Assembly (NCBI RefSeq): GCF_003855495.1
Contig: NZ_CP034086.1
Location: 1,302,001-1,366,000, forward strand
Reading direction: 5' to 3'
Length of the DNA stretch: 64,000 nt
Source of the DNA: Methylocystis rosea
GTDB lineage: Bacteria; Pseudomonadota; Alphaproteobacteria; Rhizobiales; Beijerinckiaceae
A program made the position numbers and the translations under genes. Below the pieces are notes generated by a model. That model was not told where the DNA came from and ran no database searches. It was given only the letters and a program-made list of their open reading frames with translations. Shown piece by piece: positions 27,961-35,491 of the stretch (positions within the stretch are counted from its first letter, which is position 1; each line of letters begins with the position of its first letter).

Positions 27961-27993
27961 GGCGCCGGCGTCGTCGCCAGCATCATCGAGTAA
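27961..27993 (+). pseudogene. Orphan second copy of the tuf 3' end (ten codons plus stop)
   Basis: Read from 27961, this stretch encodes [10 protein letters not shown] and TAA, identical in protein to the tuf terminus at 27888-27920 but using different codons at nearly every position (GGC GCC GGC GTC against GGA GCT GGA GTG). The offset is 73 bp, out of frame with the gene. It is followed 27 bp later by a strong terminator. It therefore looks like the original end of tuf, displaced by an inserted or exchanged segment. Confidence 0.8.
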
Positions 27994-28019
27994 TCGTCGC
28001 TGTAGCGCGCTAAAGGATA

Positions 28020-28056
28020 AAGGGGGCAGGAGCCGCGCTCTTGCCCCTTCATTTTT
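28020..28056 (+). terminator. Terminator of the tuf transcript
   Basis: AAGGGGGCAGGAGC (28020-28033) pairs with GCTCTTGCCCCTT (28037-28049) with one bulge and one G-U pair, followed by CATTTTT. It is a convincing intrinsic terminator placed just after the second tuf tail. Confidence 0.85.
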
Positions 28057-28094
28057 AGACCCATTTCTGACAGCGGCGAGGATAGACATCCGCG

Positions 28095-28664
28095 ATGAAG
28101 CCGTCCGTCGTCAAACTTGAACGCACGCATGAGCGCTGGGCGACGATGTCGATCGCGACCATCCGCATGCCCGACGGAATAACCCTACTGCGCGATGTCG
28201 AGGACCATGGCTGCGCGGCCGCCGTGCTGCCATACGATCCTGCGCGCAAGACGGCGCTGCTCGTCGAGCAGCTGCGCGCCGCTCAGCTGATCGCGGTCGG
28301 CGCGACGCATTCGCTAGAAGCGATCGCCGGTCTCGTCGAGGGCGAGGATGACGCGGCGGCCACGGCGAAACGCGAGGCGCTCGAAGAAGGCGGTTTGCGG
28401 CTTGGCGCGCTGGAGCATGTCGCGACCGCCTGGTCGATGCCGGGCGTCTCGACCGAGCGCATGACGCTTTATCTCGCCGAATACCGGGCCGAGGATCGCG
28501 TCGGCGACGGCGGCGGGGTCGCGCATGAAGACGAAGAGGTTCGCGTCGTCGAACTGAGCCTCAAGGAACTTTCCGAGCTGATGGCGGCGGACGGCATCAT
28601 TGACATGAAAACGCTCGCGCTGGTTCAGGCGCTGCGTCTTCGGCGTCCTGAACTCTTCGAGTAA
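28095..28664 (+). CDS. Nudix hydrolase, ADP-ribose pyrophosphatase type
   Basis: A 189-residue Nudix protein. The Nudix box reads GLVEGEDDAAATAKREALEE followed by GG (G-x5-E-x7-RE-x2-EE-x-G) near residues 78-100. The N-terminal beta region (GCAAAVLPYDPARKTALLVE) and the later MPGVSTERMTLYLAEY match the NudF/ADP-sugar pyrophosphatase group that hydrolyses ADP-ribose or sugar nucleotides. Substrate is inferred from the group only. It lies 38 bp after the tuf terminator and is probably a separate unit. Confidence 0.9.
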   Translation: MKPSVVKLERTHERWATMSIATIRMPDGITLLRDVEDHGCAAAVLPYDPARKTALLVEQLRAAQLIAVGATHSLEAIAGLVEGEDDAAATAKREALEEGGLRLGALEHVATAWSMPGVSTERMTLYLAEYRAEDRVGDGGGVAHEDEEVRVVELSLKELSELMAADGIIDMKTLALVQALRLRRPELFE

Positions 28665-28711
28665 CGCGCGCGATCGTAGGCCGACGAATAGCTGGGAGCG
28701 AACGCCGGTGA

Positions 28712-29020
28712 CTAGCAGCCTCCGCCGCTGACCCCCGGCGCGAGCCGCAGCGCGTCGCAGAGATTGCGCGACTGGAAGTCGTCCATCATTTTTCGCGTGA
28801 TGACGCTGGTGGAGCCCGGCACTTGCATGACGGGGGTTGGCGCTCCCGTTGGTCCGGTCACATAGTCTGCGAAATAGCCGTCGTCAGCATATGGCGGCGG
28901 CGCCACCACGCGATGAACCCGGGCGTGCGCGCCGCGCACGCGCACGTCGGCAGCGGCGGCGGTTGTCAGACCAACCGTGGCGAGGACGATGAGCAGGAAT
29001 AGGGCGACAGCCTTGCGCAT
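28712..29020 (-). CDS. Short secreted protein ending in a TonB-receptor plug-like segment
   Basis: A 102-residue protein with an excellent ribosome site (AGGAGGA) and signal peptide ending ...LTTAAAA. The mature protein has a Pro/His-rich stretch (VHRVVAPPPYADDGYF) and then STSVITRKMMDDFQSRNLCD followed by ALRLAPGV and GGGC. That last block is the opening of a TonB-dependent receptor plug (V.T.....D....L.DAL...PGV) but no barrel follows. Two Cys flank the segment. Function unknown. Confidence 0.65.
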   Translation of the reverse strand: MRKAVALFLLIVLATVGLTTAAAADVRVRGAHARVHRVVAPPPYADDGYFADYVTGPTGAPTPVMQVPGSTSVITRKMMDDFQSRNLCDALRLAPGVSGGGC

Positions 29021-29122
29021 GGCGTTGTCCTCCTGCCCGAAGCATATAGGGGTCCGGGGTCACAAGGAAGCAGGCCGGCAGCCGTAAAAGGCGTATCAAG
29101 AGCCGCCCTGCTTCGCGCCAGC

Positions 29123-29335
29123 TCAGGCGGCGAGTTCGTCGCCCAGAAGCACCGCGGGCAGGCGGCGCTCGTCTAGGCGCTCGACGGTGGCCGTCGGCTG
29201 CTGAGCGAATTGCTCGACTTCCAGCGCCGCGGCGACGGCGGAAATGCCGATCTCGCGGTAAAGCCGCGCGAGAAGGTCATGGGGATGGCCGCTGGATTGG
29301 GGCTCGTTGAACTCGACGGAATACTTGTCGGACAT
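29123..29335 (-). CDS. Small hypothetical protein, 70 residues
   Basis: The frame MSDKYSVEFNEPQSSGHPHD continues with LLARLYREIGISAVAAALEVEQFA and an acidic/basic tail. It looks like a small soluble helical protein. There is no clear ribosome site, but the codon composition matches the neighbours and no better frame covers the interval. No family is recognised. Confidence 0.45.
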   Translation of the reverse strand: MSDKYSVEFNEPQSSGHPHDLLARLYREIGISAVAAALEVEQFAQQPTATVERLDERRLPAVLLGDELAA

Positions 29336-29507
29336 GGGCGCGCTCGACGACAGGAGGGGAACTCAAGGGACGTTTTCCTAGGATTGTCCTTCGCAAGTTA
29401 ACGAGCCGCTAAGGAACCGGGGCCGAGGCGGCGCTCGCCCAACTTTTTTTCAAATGCGCGAGAGCCGTTGCATTCGCCGTGAAATTGCGAAAAATGCGCC
29501 CGAGCCG

Positions 29508-29539
29508 CCCCTTGACCCCTTGACCCCTTGGCCCCTTGG
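29508..29539 (+). repeat. Four tandem octamers before the DUF1499 gene
   Basis: CCCCTTGA at 29508 and 29516, then CCCCTTGG at 29524 and 29532, form an uninterrupted 32-bp tandem array. It ends 26 bp before the ATG of the DUF1499 gene. Such octamers can change copy number by slippage; here it would change leader length, or the frame if the in-frame TTG at 29536 were used. Confidence 0.8.
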
Positions 29540-29565
29540 CGGCGGTCACGCGAGTCTTTGAACCG

Positions 29566-30342
29566 ATGCGACGTCATCTTCCGCCCGAGCCCTGGTCGAA
29601 AGTCGCGCTGTGGAGCCGACGGTTCGCGATTTTCGCCGCAACTGTGGCGATTTTGGCGATTCTGCTAGGGCGACTTGGCGCCCTTGACCCGGCGTCCGCG
29701 CTCGCGTCGCTGGGCGGCGCCATGGCCTTGGCGCTGGTTTCACTGCTTCTGTTTTTCGCCGCTTGCAACGTGATTTGGCGGACGGGACGGCGGGGGGCGG
29801 GCGCAGCGGCGACCGCGTTCGTCATCGCGGCGCTGACGCTGGGCTACCCCGCCTATCTGGCTTTCGAGGCGGTGCGGCTGCCGGTGCTTTCCGACATTTC
29901 GACGGACGTCGCCGATCCTCCTTATTTTTCCTTCTCCAAAGCCGCCTTCGAGGCGCGCAGCGGCTTCCAGCCTCCGGGTCTCCCGTCCCGGGCGCGGGAG
30001 GCGCAGCGGCCGGCCTATCCCGACGTCGAACCGATCGTCGTCGATCTCGACACGGACGAGGCCTATGCTCTGGTGCTGAAAACGGCCAAAGCCCGCGGCT
30101 GGACGCTCGTCGACAAGCGGCCGCCGGGCGGACGCAGCGGCGACGGCCATATCGATTTCATCGACAAAACGCTCGTCATGGGATTTGACGACGACATCAC
30201 CGTCCGCTTCAAGCCGCTGCCCGGTCAGACGCGCATCGATCTGCGCTCGGCGTCGCGTTACGGACGCCATGACTTTGGCGTGAACGCCAAAAGAATCGCA
30301 GCTTTCGCCGAGGAACTTCAGTCACAGCTCGACGCGCGCTAG
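29566..30342 (+). CDS. DUF1499 domain membrane protein
   Basis: A 258-residue protein with three N-terminal membrane helices (FAIFAATVAILAILLG; LASLGGAMALALVSLLLFFA; AAATAFVIAALTLGYPAYLA) and a C-terminal DUF1499 domain (YPDVEPIVVDLDTDEAYALV, GHIDFIDKTLVMGFDDDITV, IDLRSASRYGRHDFGVNAKR). DUF1499 proteins are widespread, often membrane-anchored and of unknown function. ATG at 29566 is preferred; a TTG at 29536 lies in frame inside a repeat array. Confidence 0.87.
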   Translation: MRRHLPPEPWSKVALWSRRFAIFAATVAILAILLGRLGALDPASALASLGGAMALALVSLLLFFAACNVIWRTGRRGAGAAATAFVIAALTLGYPAYLAFEAVRLPVLSDISTDVADPPYFSFSKAAFEARSGFQPPGLPSRAREAQRPAYPDVEPIVVDLDTDEAYALVLKTAKARGWTLVDKRPPGGRSGDGHIDFIDKTLVMGFDDDITVRFKPLPGQTRIDLRSASRYGRHDFGVNAKRIAAFAEELQSQLDAR

Positions 30343-30435
30343 CGCGCTCCCCAAATTGAATGCAGGCGAGACGCTCGTTTTCGGCGGCGTCTTCGATTAT
30401 GCTGCACAGCAAAGCTTAGCGACGGGAGCGGTGAA

Positions 30436-31443
30436 ATGGTCGAGGAAAGCGGCGTCGCTCCAGCAAGCGCGCCAATGATTCCCCCTTTCACCCGCGAGCA
30501 GGAGCTCACCGCCTTTCGCGAAATGTTGCTCATCCGGCGCTTCGAGGAAAAGGCCGGACAGCTTTACGGCATGGGCGTCATCGGCGGATTCTGCCATCTC
30601 TACATCGGCCAGGAAGCTGTGGTCGTCGGCGTTAAGATGGCGGCGCGCGACGGCGACCAGTTCACCACGAGCTACCGCGACCACGGACATATGCTCGCCT
30701 CAGGGATGGAGCCCAGGCGCGTCATGGCGGAGCTCGCCGGAAAGCGCGGCGGCTATTCCAAGGGCAAGGGCGGCTCGATGCACATGTTTTCGCGCGAAGC
30801 GAATTTCTACGGCGGGCACGGCATCGTCGGCTCGCCGGCGCCGATCGGCGCGGGAGTCGCTTTCGCCAACGCCTATCGCGGCGACGGCCGCGTATCTTTG
30901 ACCTTTTTCGGAGAAGGCGCCGCCAACCAAGGCCAGGTCTATGAGGCCTTCAACATGGCGTCGCTCTGGAAACTGCCGGTCGTTTTCATTGTCGAGAACA
31001 ACCGTTATGCGATGGGGACAGAGATTTCCCGCGCCTCCGCGCAAATCGACCTCTCCAAACGCGGCGCGGCTTTCGGCATTCCGGGCAAGCAGATCGACGG
31101 CATGGACGTGCGCATCGTCAAGACTACGGCGGACGAGGCGATCGAATGGTGCCGCGCCGGCAAGGGCCCCTATCTCATAGAGGCGCAGACCTATCGCTAT
31201 CGCGGCCATTCGATGTCCGACCCCGCGAAATATCGCTCCAAGGAAGAAGTCCAGAAGATGCGCGAGGAGCATGATCCGATCGAGCAAGTCCGCGCGCGGC
31301 TGATCGCCGACGGCATGAGCGAGGACGAACTCAAGAAGATCGACGCCAATGCGCGCAAGATCGTCGCCGAAGCCGCGGATTTCGCCACTGCGGACAAGGA
31401 GCCGGACCCGAGTGAGTTGTGGACGGACGTGCTGGCGTCGTGA
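30436..31443 (+). CDS. pdhA: Pyruvate dehydrogenase E1 component, alpha subunit
   Basis: A 335-residue E1-alpha. MLLIRRFEEKAGQLYGMGVI and GFCHLYIGQEAVVVG open the fold; the thiamine pyrophosphate motif is GDGRVSLTFFGEGAANQGQV with the closing NN in FIVENNRYAMG; the phosphorylation-loop equivalent is YRYRGHSMSDPAKYR. It forms an alpha2beta2 E1 with PdhB and decarboxylates pyruvate to feed acetyl groups to E2. pdhB follows after 12 bp. Confidence 0.97.
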   Translation: MVEESGVAPASAPMIPPFTREQELTAFREMLLIRRFEEKAGQLYGMGVIGGFCHLYIGQEAVVVGVKMAARDGDQFTTSYRDHGHMLASGMEPRRVMAELAGKRGGYSKGKGGSMHMFSREANFYGGHGIVGSPAPIGAGVAFANAYRGDGRVSLTFFGEGAANQGQVYEAFNMASLWKLPVVFIVENNRYAMGTEISRASAQIDLSKRGAAFGIPGKQIDGMDVRIVKTTADEAIEWCRAGKGPYLIEAQTYRYRGHSMSDPAKYRSKEEVQKMREEHDPIEQVRARLIADGMSEDELKKIDANARKIVAEAADFATADKEPDPSELWTDVLAS

Positions 31444-31455
31444 GGGATTGAGTCA

Positions 31456-32925
31456 ATGACCGTCAATGTCCTCATGCCGGCGCTGTCTCCCACCATGGAG
31501 CAGGGCAAGCTCGCCAAATGGCTCAAGAACGAAGGCGACGCGGTGAAAGCCGGCGACGTCATCGCCGAAATCGAGACCGACAAGGCGACGATGGAGGTCG
31601 AGGCCGTCGACGAAGGCGTGCTGGCGCGCATCCTCGTTCCCGGCGGCACCGAGAATGTCGCCGTCAACACGCCGATCGCGGTGATCGCCGAGGAGGGCGA
31701 GGAGGTCGCAGATACGGCCGACCACGCGCCGGTCGATCGCGTCGGCGAAGAGGACAAAGCGCAAAAGCAGGCTGAAGCCGCCCCACCGGTTCCGGGCCAG
31801 ACCGCGCCGCAGGACGAACCCGGCGAAGCCAATAAGGCCGCGACCAAAGCCGCTGTCGAGGCCGCGACGCCCGCGCCCAAGGCGACAAGCGTCGCCGCGC
31901 AGCCATCCCCGCGCGTCGCCCCTGAGGTGCCGGAAGGCACGACGATGGTGTCGATGACCATGCGCGAAGCCTTGCGCGACGCGATGGCCGAAGAGATGCG
32001 GCGCGACCCGAGCGTCTTCGTGATCGGCGAGGAGGTCGCCGAATATCAGGGCGCCTACAAAGTCACGCAGGGCCTTCTGCAGGAATTCGGCGCCAGACGC
32101 GTCGTCGATACGCCCATCACCGAATATGGCTTCGCGGGCGTCGGCGTCGGCGCGGCCTTCGCCGGGCTGCGGCCGATCGTCGAATTCATGACCTTCAATT
32201 TTTCGATGCAGGCCATCGACCACATCGTCAATTCGGCGGCGAAAACGCTGTACATGTCCGGTGGACAGATCAACTGTCCGATCGTTTTCCGCGGACCGAA
32301 TGGCGCCGCGGCCCGCGTCGCCGCGCAGCACAGCCAGGATTATTCCGCCTGGTATTCGCAGGTGCCGGGACTGATCGTGATTTCGCCGTCGAACGCCAGC
32401 GACGCGAAGGGACTGTTGAAGGCGGCGATCCGCAATGACAATCCGGTCGTGTTTCTCGAGAATGAGATTCTCTACGGCAAGACGTCGGAAGTGCCGGCGC
32501 TGGAGGATTTCGTTCTGCCGATCGGCAAGGCGCGCATCGCCCGGCCCGGCAAGGATGTGACGCTCGTCTCCTTCTCGATCGGCATGACCTATGCGCTGCA
32601 GGCCGCCGAACAACTCGCCAAAGAGGGGATCGACGCCGAGGTGATCGATTTGCGCACGCTGCGTCCGATGGACACGGCGACGATCATCGAGTCCGTCAAG
32701 AAGACCGGCCGCTGCGTCGCGATCGAAGAAGGCTGGCCGCAGTGCGGCGTATCGGCCGAGATCGCCATGCGCGTGCAGCAAGAGGCCTTCGATTATCTCG
32801 ACGCGCCGGTGCTGCGCGTCACCGGCAAGGACACGCCGATGCCCTACGCCGCCAATCTCGAAAAGCTCGCGCTGCCGAGCGTCGCGGATGTCATCACGGC
32901 GGCGAAGGCGGTGTTGTATCGGTGA
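31456..32925 (+). CDS. pdhB: Pyruvate dehydrogenase E1 component, beta subunit with N-terminal lipoyl domain
   Basis: A 489-residue protein. Residues 1-80 form a biotinyl/lipoyl domain ([20 protein letters not shown], lipoyl Lys43 in ETDKATME). An Ala/Pro/Glu linker spans about 80-155. The transketolase-like beta domain follows ([53 protein letters not shown]). Fusion of a lipoyl domain to E1-beta is known in alphaproteobacteria. It matters here because the E2 encoded downstream has no lipoyl domain of its own. Confidence 0.97.
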   Translation: MTVNVLMPALSPTMEQGKLAKWLKNEGDAVKAGDVIAEIETDKATMEVEAVDEGVLARILVPGGTENVAVNTPIAVIAEEGEEVADTADHAPVDRVGEEDKAQKQAEAAPPVPGQTAPQDEPGEANKAATKAAVEAATPAPKATSVAAQPSPRVAPEVPEGTTMVSMTMREALRDAMAEEMRRDPSVFVIGEEVAEYQGAYKVTQGLLQEFGARRVVDTPITEYGFAGVGVGAAFAGLRPIVEFMTFNFSMQAIDHIVNSAAKTLYMSGGQINCPIVFRGPNGAAARVAAQHSQDYSAWYSQVPGLIVISPSNASDAKGLLKAAIRNDNPVVFLENEILYGKTSEVPALEDFVLPIGKARIARPGKDVTLVSFSIGMTYALQAAEQLAKEGIDAEVIDLRTLRPMDTATIIESVKKTGRCVAIEEGWPQCGVSAEIAMRVQQEAFDYLDAPVLRVTGKDTPMPYAANLEKLALPSVADVITAAKAVLYR

Positions 32926-33023
32926 TCGAGAAAACTTGACCAATCACTTGGGCAGCGTTCCTGCTTACTTCCAGAAATCGGCTGAGATCAATTGCTCTAA
33001 ATGTACAAAGGCGCTTGTTAGAA

Positions 33024-33674
33024 ATGAGCCTTCGTTTCGACCAAGACGGACGTGCCATCATTTGGCTCGCGCGGCCGAATATGTGTTTATATGTGATCGA
33101 CAGAGCCAAGATTTCAATTAGTCTTATAATATTAGTTTACGCAGTAAATAGTGTTGGATCGAAATCAAGTTTCTCGGCTGAAGATTTTTTATTCGGTTTA
33201 TTCTGTATATTGGCGATTGTATTCACTTTCATGTTTTTTAGTCAAAGGTATATTTATGTCGGTCACTCTGACGGTATTTGTCTGTGCATGTTGATCAGAC
33301 GAAGGGGCCAAGATAAAATTTTTGGCACGATCAGGGAGACTTTATATAGAAATGTCCGTTCGGTGCGGGTCTCGAAAGTTTCGGATAGCTGCGTAATTTT
33401 AGCATTTGAACATGAGCCTCCTCCAATTTCTGAAATGACCCAATTTATCGGGCGCGAAGCCGTGGTGCCGTCGAATTATATATTCAGAAATCCCGCGCAC
33501 GTCGAAGCCGACCTCTCGGCGCGAGGCGCGAACCCGAATGCCCGTAAGGTGACCGCAAAAAAAATTTCGCTCTTGGGTTTAATCTTCATGCTACCTGTTC
33601 TCGATAGCGGCCTGCTCTGTAACAGCAGAGTGTGCGAAACTATCTTAGATCAGTGGCGTCGTGTGGCAGAATAA
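33024..33674 (+). CDS. Low-GC gene for a membrane protein of unknown function
   Basis: A 216-residue product. Two membrane helices are likely: about residues 28-46 (ISISLIILVYAVNSV) and 55-73 (FLFGLFCILAIVFTFMFFSQ). A mainly polar region follows, then a last hydrophobic stretch (SLLGLIFMLPVLDSGLL) and two Cys near the end. No family is recognised. Base composition differs sharply from the flanks; the 60 bases from 33121 contain 21 G or C. ATG at 33024 is preferred to TTG at 33015. It splits the pyruvate dehydrogenase operon and is probably acquired DNA. Confidence 0.55.
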   Translation: MSLRFDQDGRAIIWLARPNMCLYVIDRAKISISLIILVYAVNSVGSKSSFSAEDFLFGLFCILAIVFTFMFFSQRYIYVGHSDGICLCMLIRRRGQDKIFGTIRETLYRNVRSVRVSKVSDSCVILAFEHEPPPISEMTQFIGREAVVPSNYIFRNPAHVEADLSARGANPNARKVTAKKISLLGLIFMLPVLDSGLLCNSRVCETILDQWRRVAE

Positions 33675-33719
33675 CTAGGATCTCGCCAACGCCGTCAACA
33701 TATCCAAGCGCCCGCCACG

Positions 33720-34202
33720 CTACCCCTCCGGCCAGAAGTCCTCGGCCATCATCTCTTCGAAGGTCCAGGGGCACTGCGCGGGGAACAGAGAGGCGTCGAG
33801 GTCGGTTTCGCGCTGCGCGCCGATCCGTGCCTGCCGATAGGCGAGGGCCGTCGCTTCAGCGATGACCGTCTTGAGGCTGGGATTGTCCGCAAGATGCGCG
33901 TCAATCGCGATTCGCTGCTCGTCGACGCTCAGCTTCCAGCTGCGCCCGCGCAGGCTCGGCTGAAAGCGCCATTTCAGCAAGTGAACCATCAGGACGATGA
34001 GGCGGCTGACGAGTTCGCGCTTTTCGGTCTTGCCCAAGCTCTCCACCTCTTCGGCGATATGCTCGATATCCGCCTCGCTGAGCTTTCCGGCGCGCAGCAG
34101 CGCCGCCTGCTCATTGGCCCAGGCGTAAAAATCTCGGTCGTAAAGCTGGCTCGCGGCCATTTTTGCCTCGGGGGATTTATTCGCTCGGCGCGGCGCGTTC
34201 AT
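33720..34202 (-). CDS. DUF29 family protein
   Basis: A 160-residue protein with the full DUF29 pattern: LYDRDFYAWANEQAALLRAG, DIEHIAEEVESLGKTEKREL, SRLIVLMVHLLKWRFQP and SWKLSVDEQR, and a late AYRQAR. DUF29 proteins are common in cyanobacteria and alphaproteobacteria, often in several copies, with no known function. The gene is opposite in strand to the surrounding pdh genes. ATG at 34202 or 34160 could start translation. The FWPEG tail is near the usual end. Confidence 0.88.
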   Translation of the reverse strand: MNAPRRANKSPEAKMAASQLYDRDFYAWANEQAALLRAGKLSEADIEHIAEEVESLGKTEKRELVSRLIVLMVHLLKWRFQPSLRGRSWKLSVDEQRIAIDAHLADNPSLKTVIAEATALAYRQARIGAQRETDLDASLFPAQCPWTFEEMMAEDFWPEG

Positions 34203-34267
34203 GGACTGCTCCCGGCAAGGCCTCTAATATATAGCGAACTTTCCGCCGCCAAAGGCGATTCCGCACG

Positions 34268-35203
34268 ATGAACGCTCCCGCTCAATTCCCCGCCGGCGAC
34301 CGCATCTTCGCTTCGCCTCTCGCGCGCCGTCTGGCGAAGGAGGGCGGACTCGATCTTTCCGCGCTGCAAGGCTCAGGGCCGCACGGCCGGATCATCGAAC
34401 GCGACGTGCAGACGGCGCTCGCGCGCGGAGAGACGACGAAGGCGGCGCCGCTCGCCGCGGCGCCCTCGGCCGACATAACGCGCAAATTCTTCGAAGCCGG
34501 CTCCTTCGAAGAAATCCCGCATGACAATGTACGCAGGGCCATCGCGAGACGGCTGACTGAGGCCATACAGACCATTCCGCTTTTCTATCTCAACGTCGAC
34601 TGCGAGATCGACGCGCTGCTGCGCCTGCGCGAGGATTTCAACGCCGCCGCGCCGCTGGGGTCCGACGGCAAGCCGACATGGAAGACGTCGGTCAACGACT
34701 ACGTCGTCAAGGCGCTCGCCATCGCCCTGCAGCGCAAGCCCGAAGCGAATATCACCTACACGCCGGACGCGTTGCTGCGCCACAAATCCTCCGATATCGG
34801 CGTCGCCGTGTCGATCCCCGGCGGGCTCGTCACGCCGATCATCCGTAACGCGCAGGCGAAATCGGTTCGCGAGATTTCCGAGGAGATCAAGGACCTCGCC
34901 GGCCGCGCCCGCGCGCGCAAGCTGAAGCCGCATGAATATGAAGGCGGCGTCTCGGCGGTGTCCAATCTCGGCATGTATGGCGTGCAGAGTTTCACCGCGC
35001 TGATCAATCCGCCGCAGTCGACGATCCTGGCGGTCGGGCAGGGCGCGCAGCGCATGATCGTGAAGAACGGCGCGCCCGTTGTGGCGACAATGATGAGCGT
35101 GACGCTCTCCTGCGATCATCGCGCCGTCGACGGCGCGCTCGGCGCCGAGCTTTTGGCGGAATTCAAACATGTCATCGAACATCCGGCGATGATGTTCGCG
35201 TAA
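34268..35203 (+). CDS. pdhC: Pyruvate dehydrogenase E2 (dihydrolipoamide acetyltransferase) without a lipoyl domain
   Basis: A 311-residue E2. Residues about 15-51 are the peripheral subunit-binding domain (ASPLARRLAKEGGLDLSALQ, GSGPHGRIIERDVQ). From about 80 the catalytic acyltransferase domain follows (EEIPHDNVRRAIARRLTEAI, TPIIRNAQAKSV, GGVSAVSNLGMYGVQSF), with active-site HRAVDG near residues 284-289. There is no lipoyl domain in front: the gene begins MNAPAQFPAGDRIFASPLAR and the upstream DNA holds none. The complex would have to use the lipoyl arm of PdhB. lpd is not adjacent. A 2-bp gap separates it from the next gene. Confidence 0.9.
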   Translation: MNAPAQFPAGDRIFASPLARRLAKEGGLDLSALQGSGPHGRIIERDVQTALARGETTKAAPLAAAPSADITRKFFEAGSFEEIPHDNVRRAIARRLTEAIQTIPLFYLNVDCEIDALLRLREDFNAAAPLGSDGKPTWKTSVNDYVVKALAIALQRKPEANITYTPDALLRHKSSDIGVAVSIPGGLVTPIIRNAQAKSVREISEEIKDLAGRARARKLKPHEYEGGVSAVSNLGMYGVQSFTALINPPQSTILAVGQGAQRMIVKNGAPVVATMMSVTLSCDHRAVDGALGAELLAEFKHVIEHPAMMFA

Positions 35204-35205
35204 CA

Positions 35206-35439
35206 ATGGGTGATTTGACGCTTCAGTCGACCCTCACCTGTCCGCACTGCGCGCGCGCGGAAACGCTCGATATGCCGCAGGACGCCTGCGTCGTCGTGCA
35301 TGTCTGCGCCGGCTGCGGCGCGCGGCTGACGCCAAAGACGGGAGACTGCTGCGTGTTCTGCTCCTATGGCGACGTTCCATGCCCGCCCGTGCAGAAGGAG
35401 GGCGATTGTTGCGGCGCGCCGATGGACGCGGGTCCCTAA
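35206..35439 (+). CDS. Small Cys-rich zinc-ribbon-like protein
   Basis: A 77-residue protein with ten Cys. LTCPHCARAE and HVCAGCGARLTPK form a CPxC...CxGC zinc-ribbon pair, followed by GDCCVFCSYGDVPCPPVQ and GDCCGAP. The GDCCVFCSYG..PCPP motif recurs in small proteobacterial proteins of unknown function. It is coupled to the E2 gene by a 2-bp gap. A metal-binding role is likely from the Cys pattern only. Confidence 0.8.
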   Translation: MGDLTLQSTLTCPHCARAETLDMPQDACVVVHVCAGCGARLTPKTGDCCVFCSYGDVPCPPVQKEGDCCGAPMDAGP

Positions 35440-35491
35440 TCGCGGCATATGGCTTGCCTGGAACAGCTCTAAACAGGCAAGGAGCGGGCGC

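Noticed and set aside
31453..32943. A 496-codon minus-strand frame opposite pdhB
   Set aside because: It mirrors pdhB codon structure exactly; composition is Arg/Asp/His-rich and no family is recognisable.
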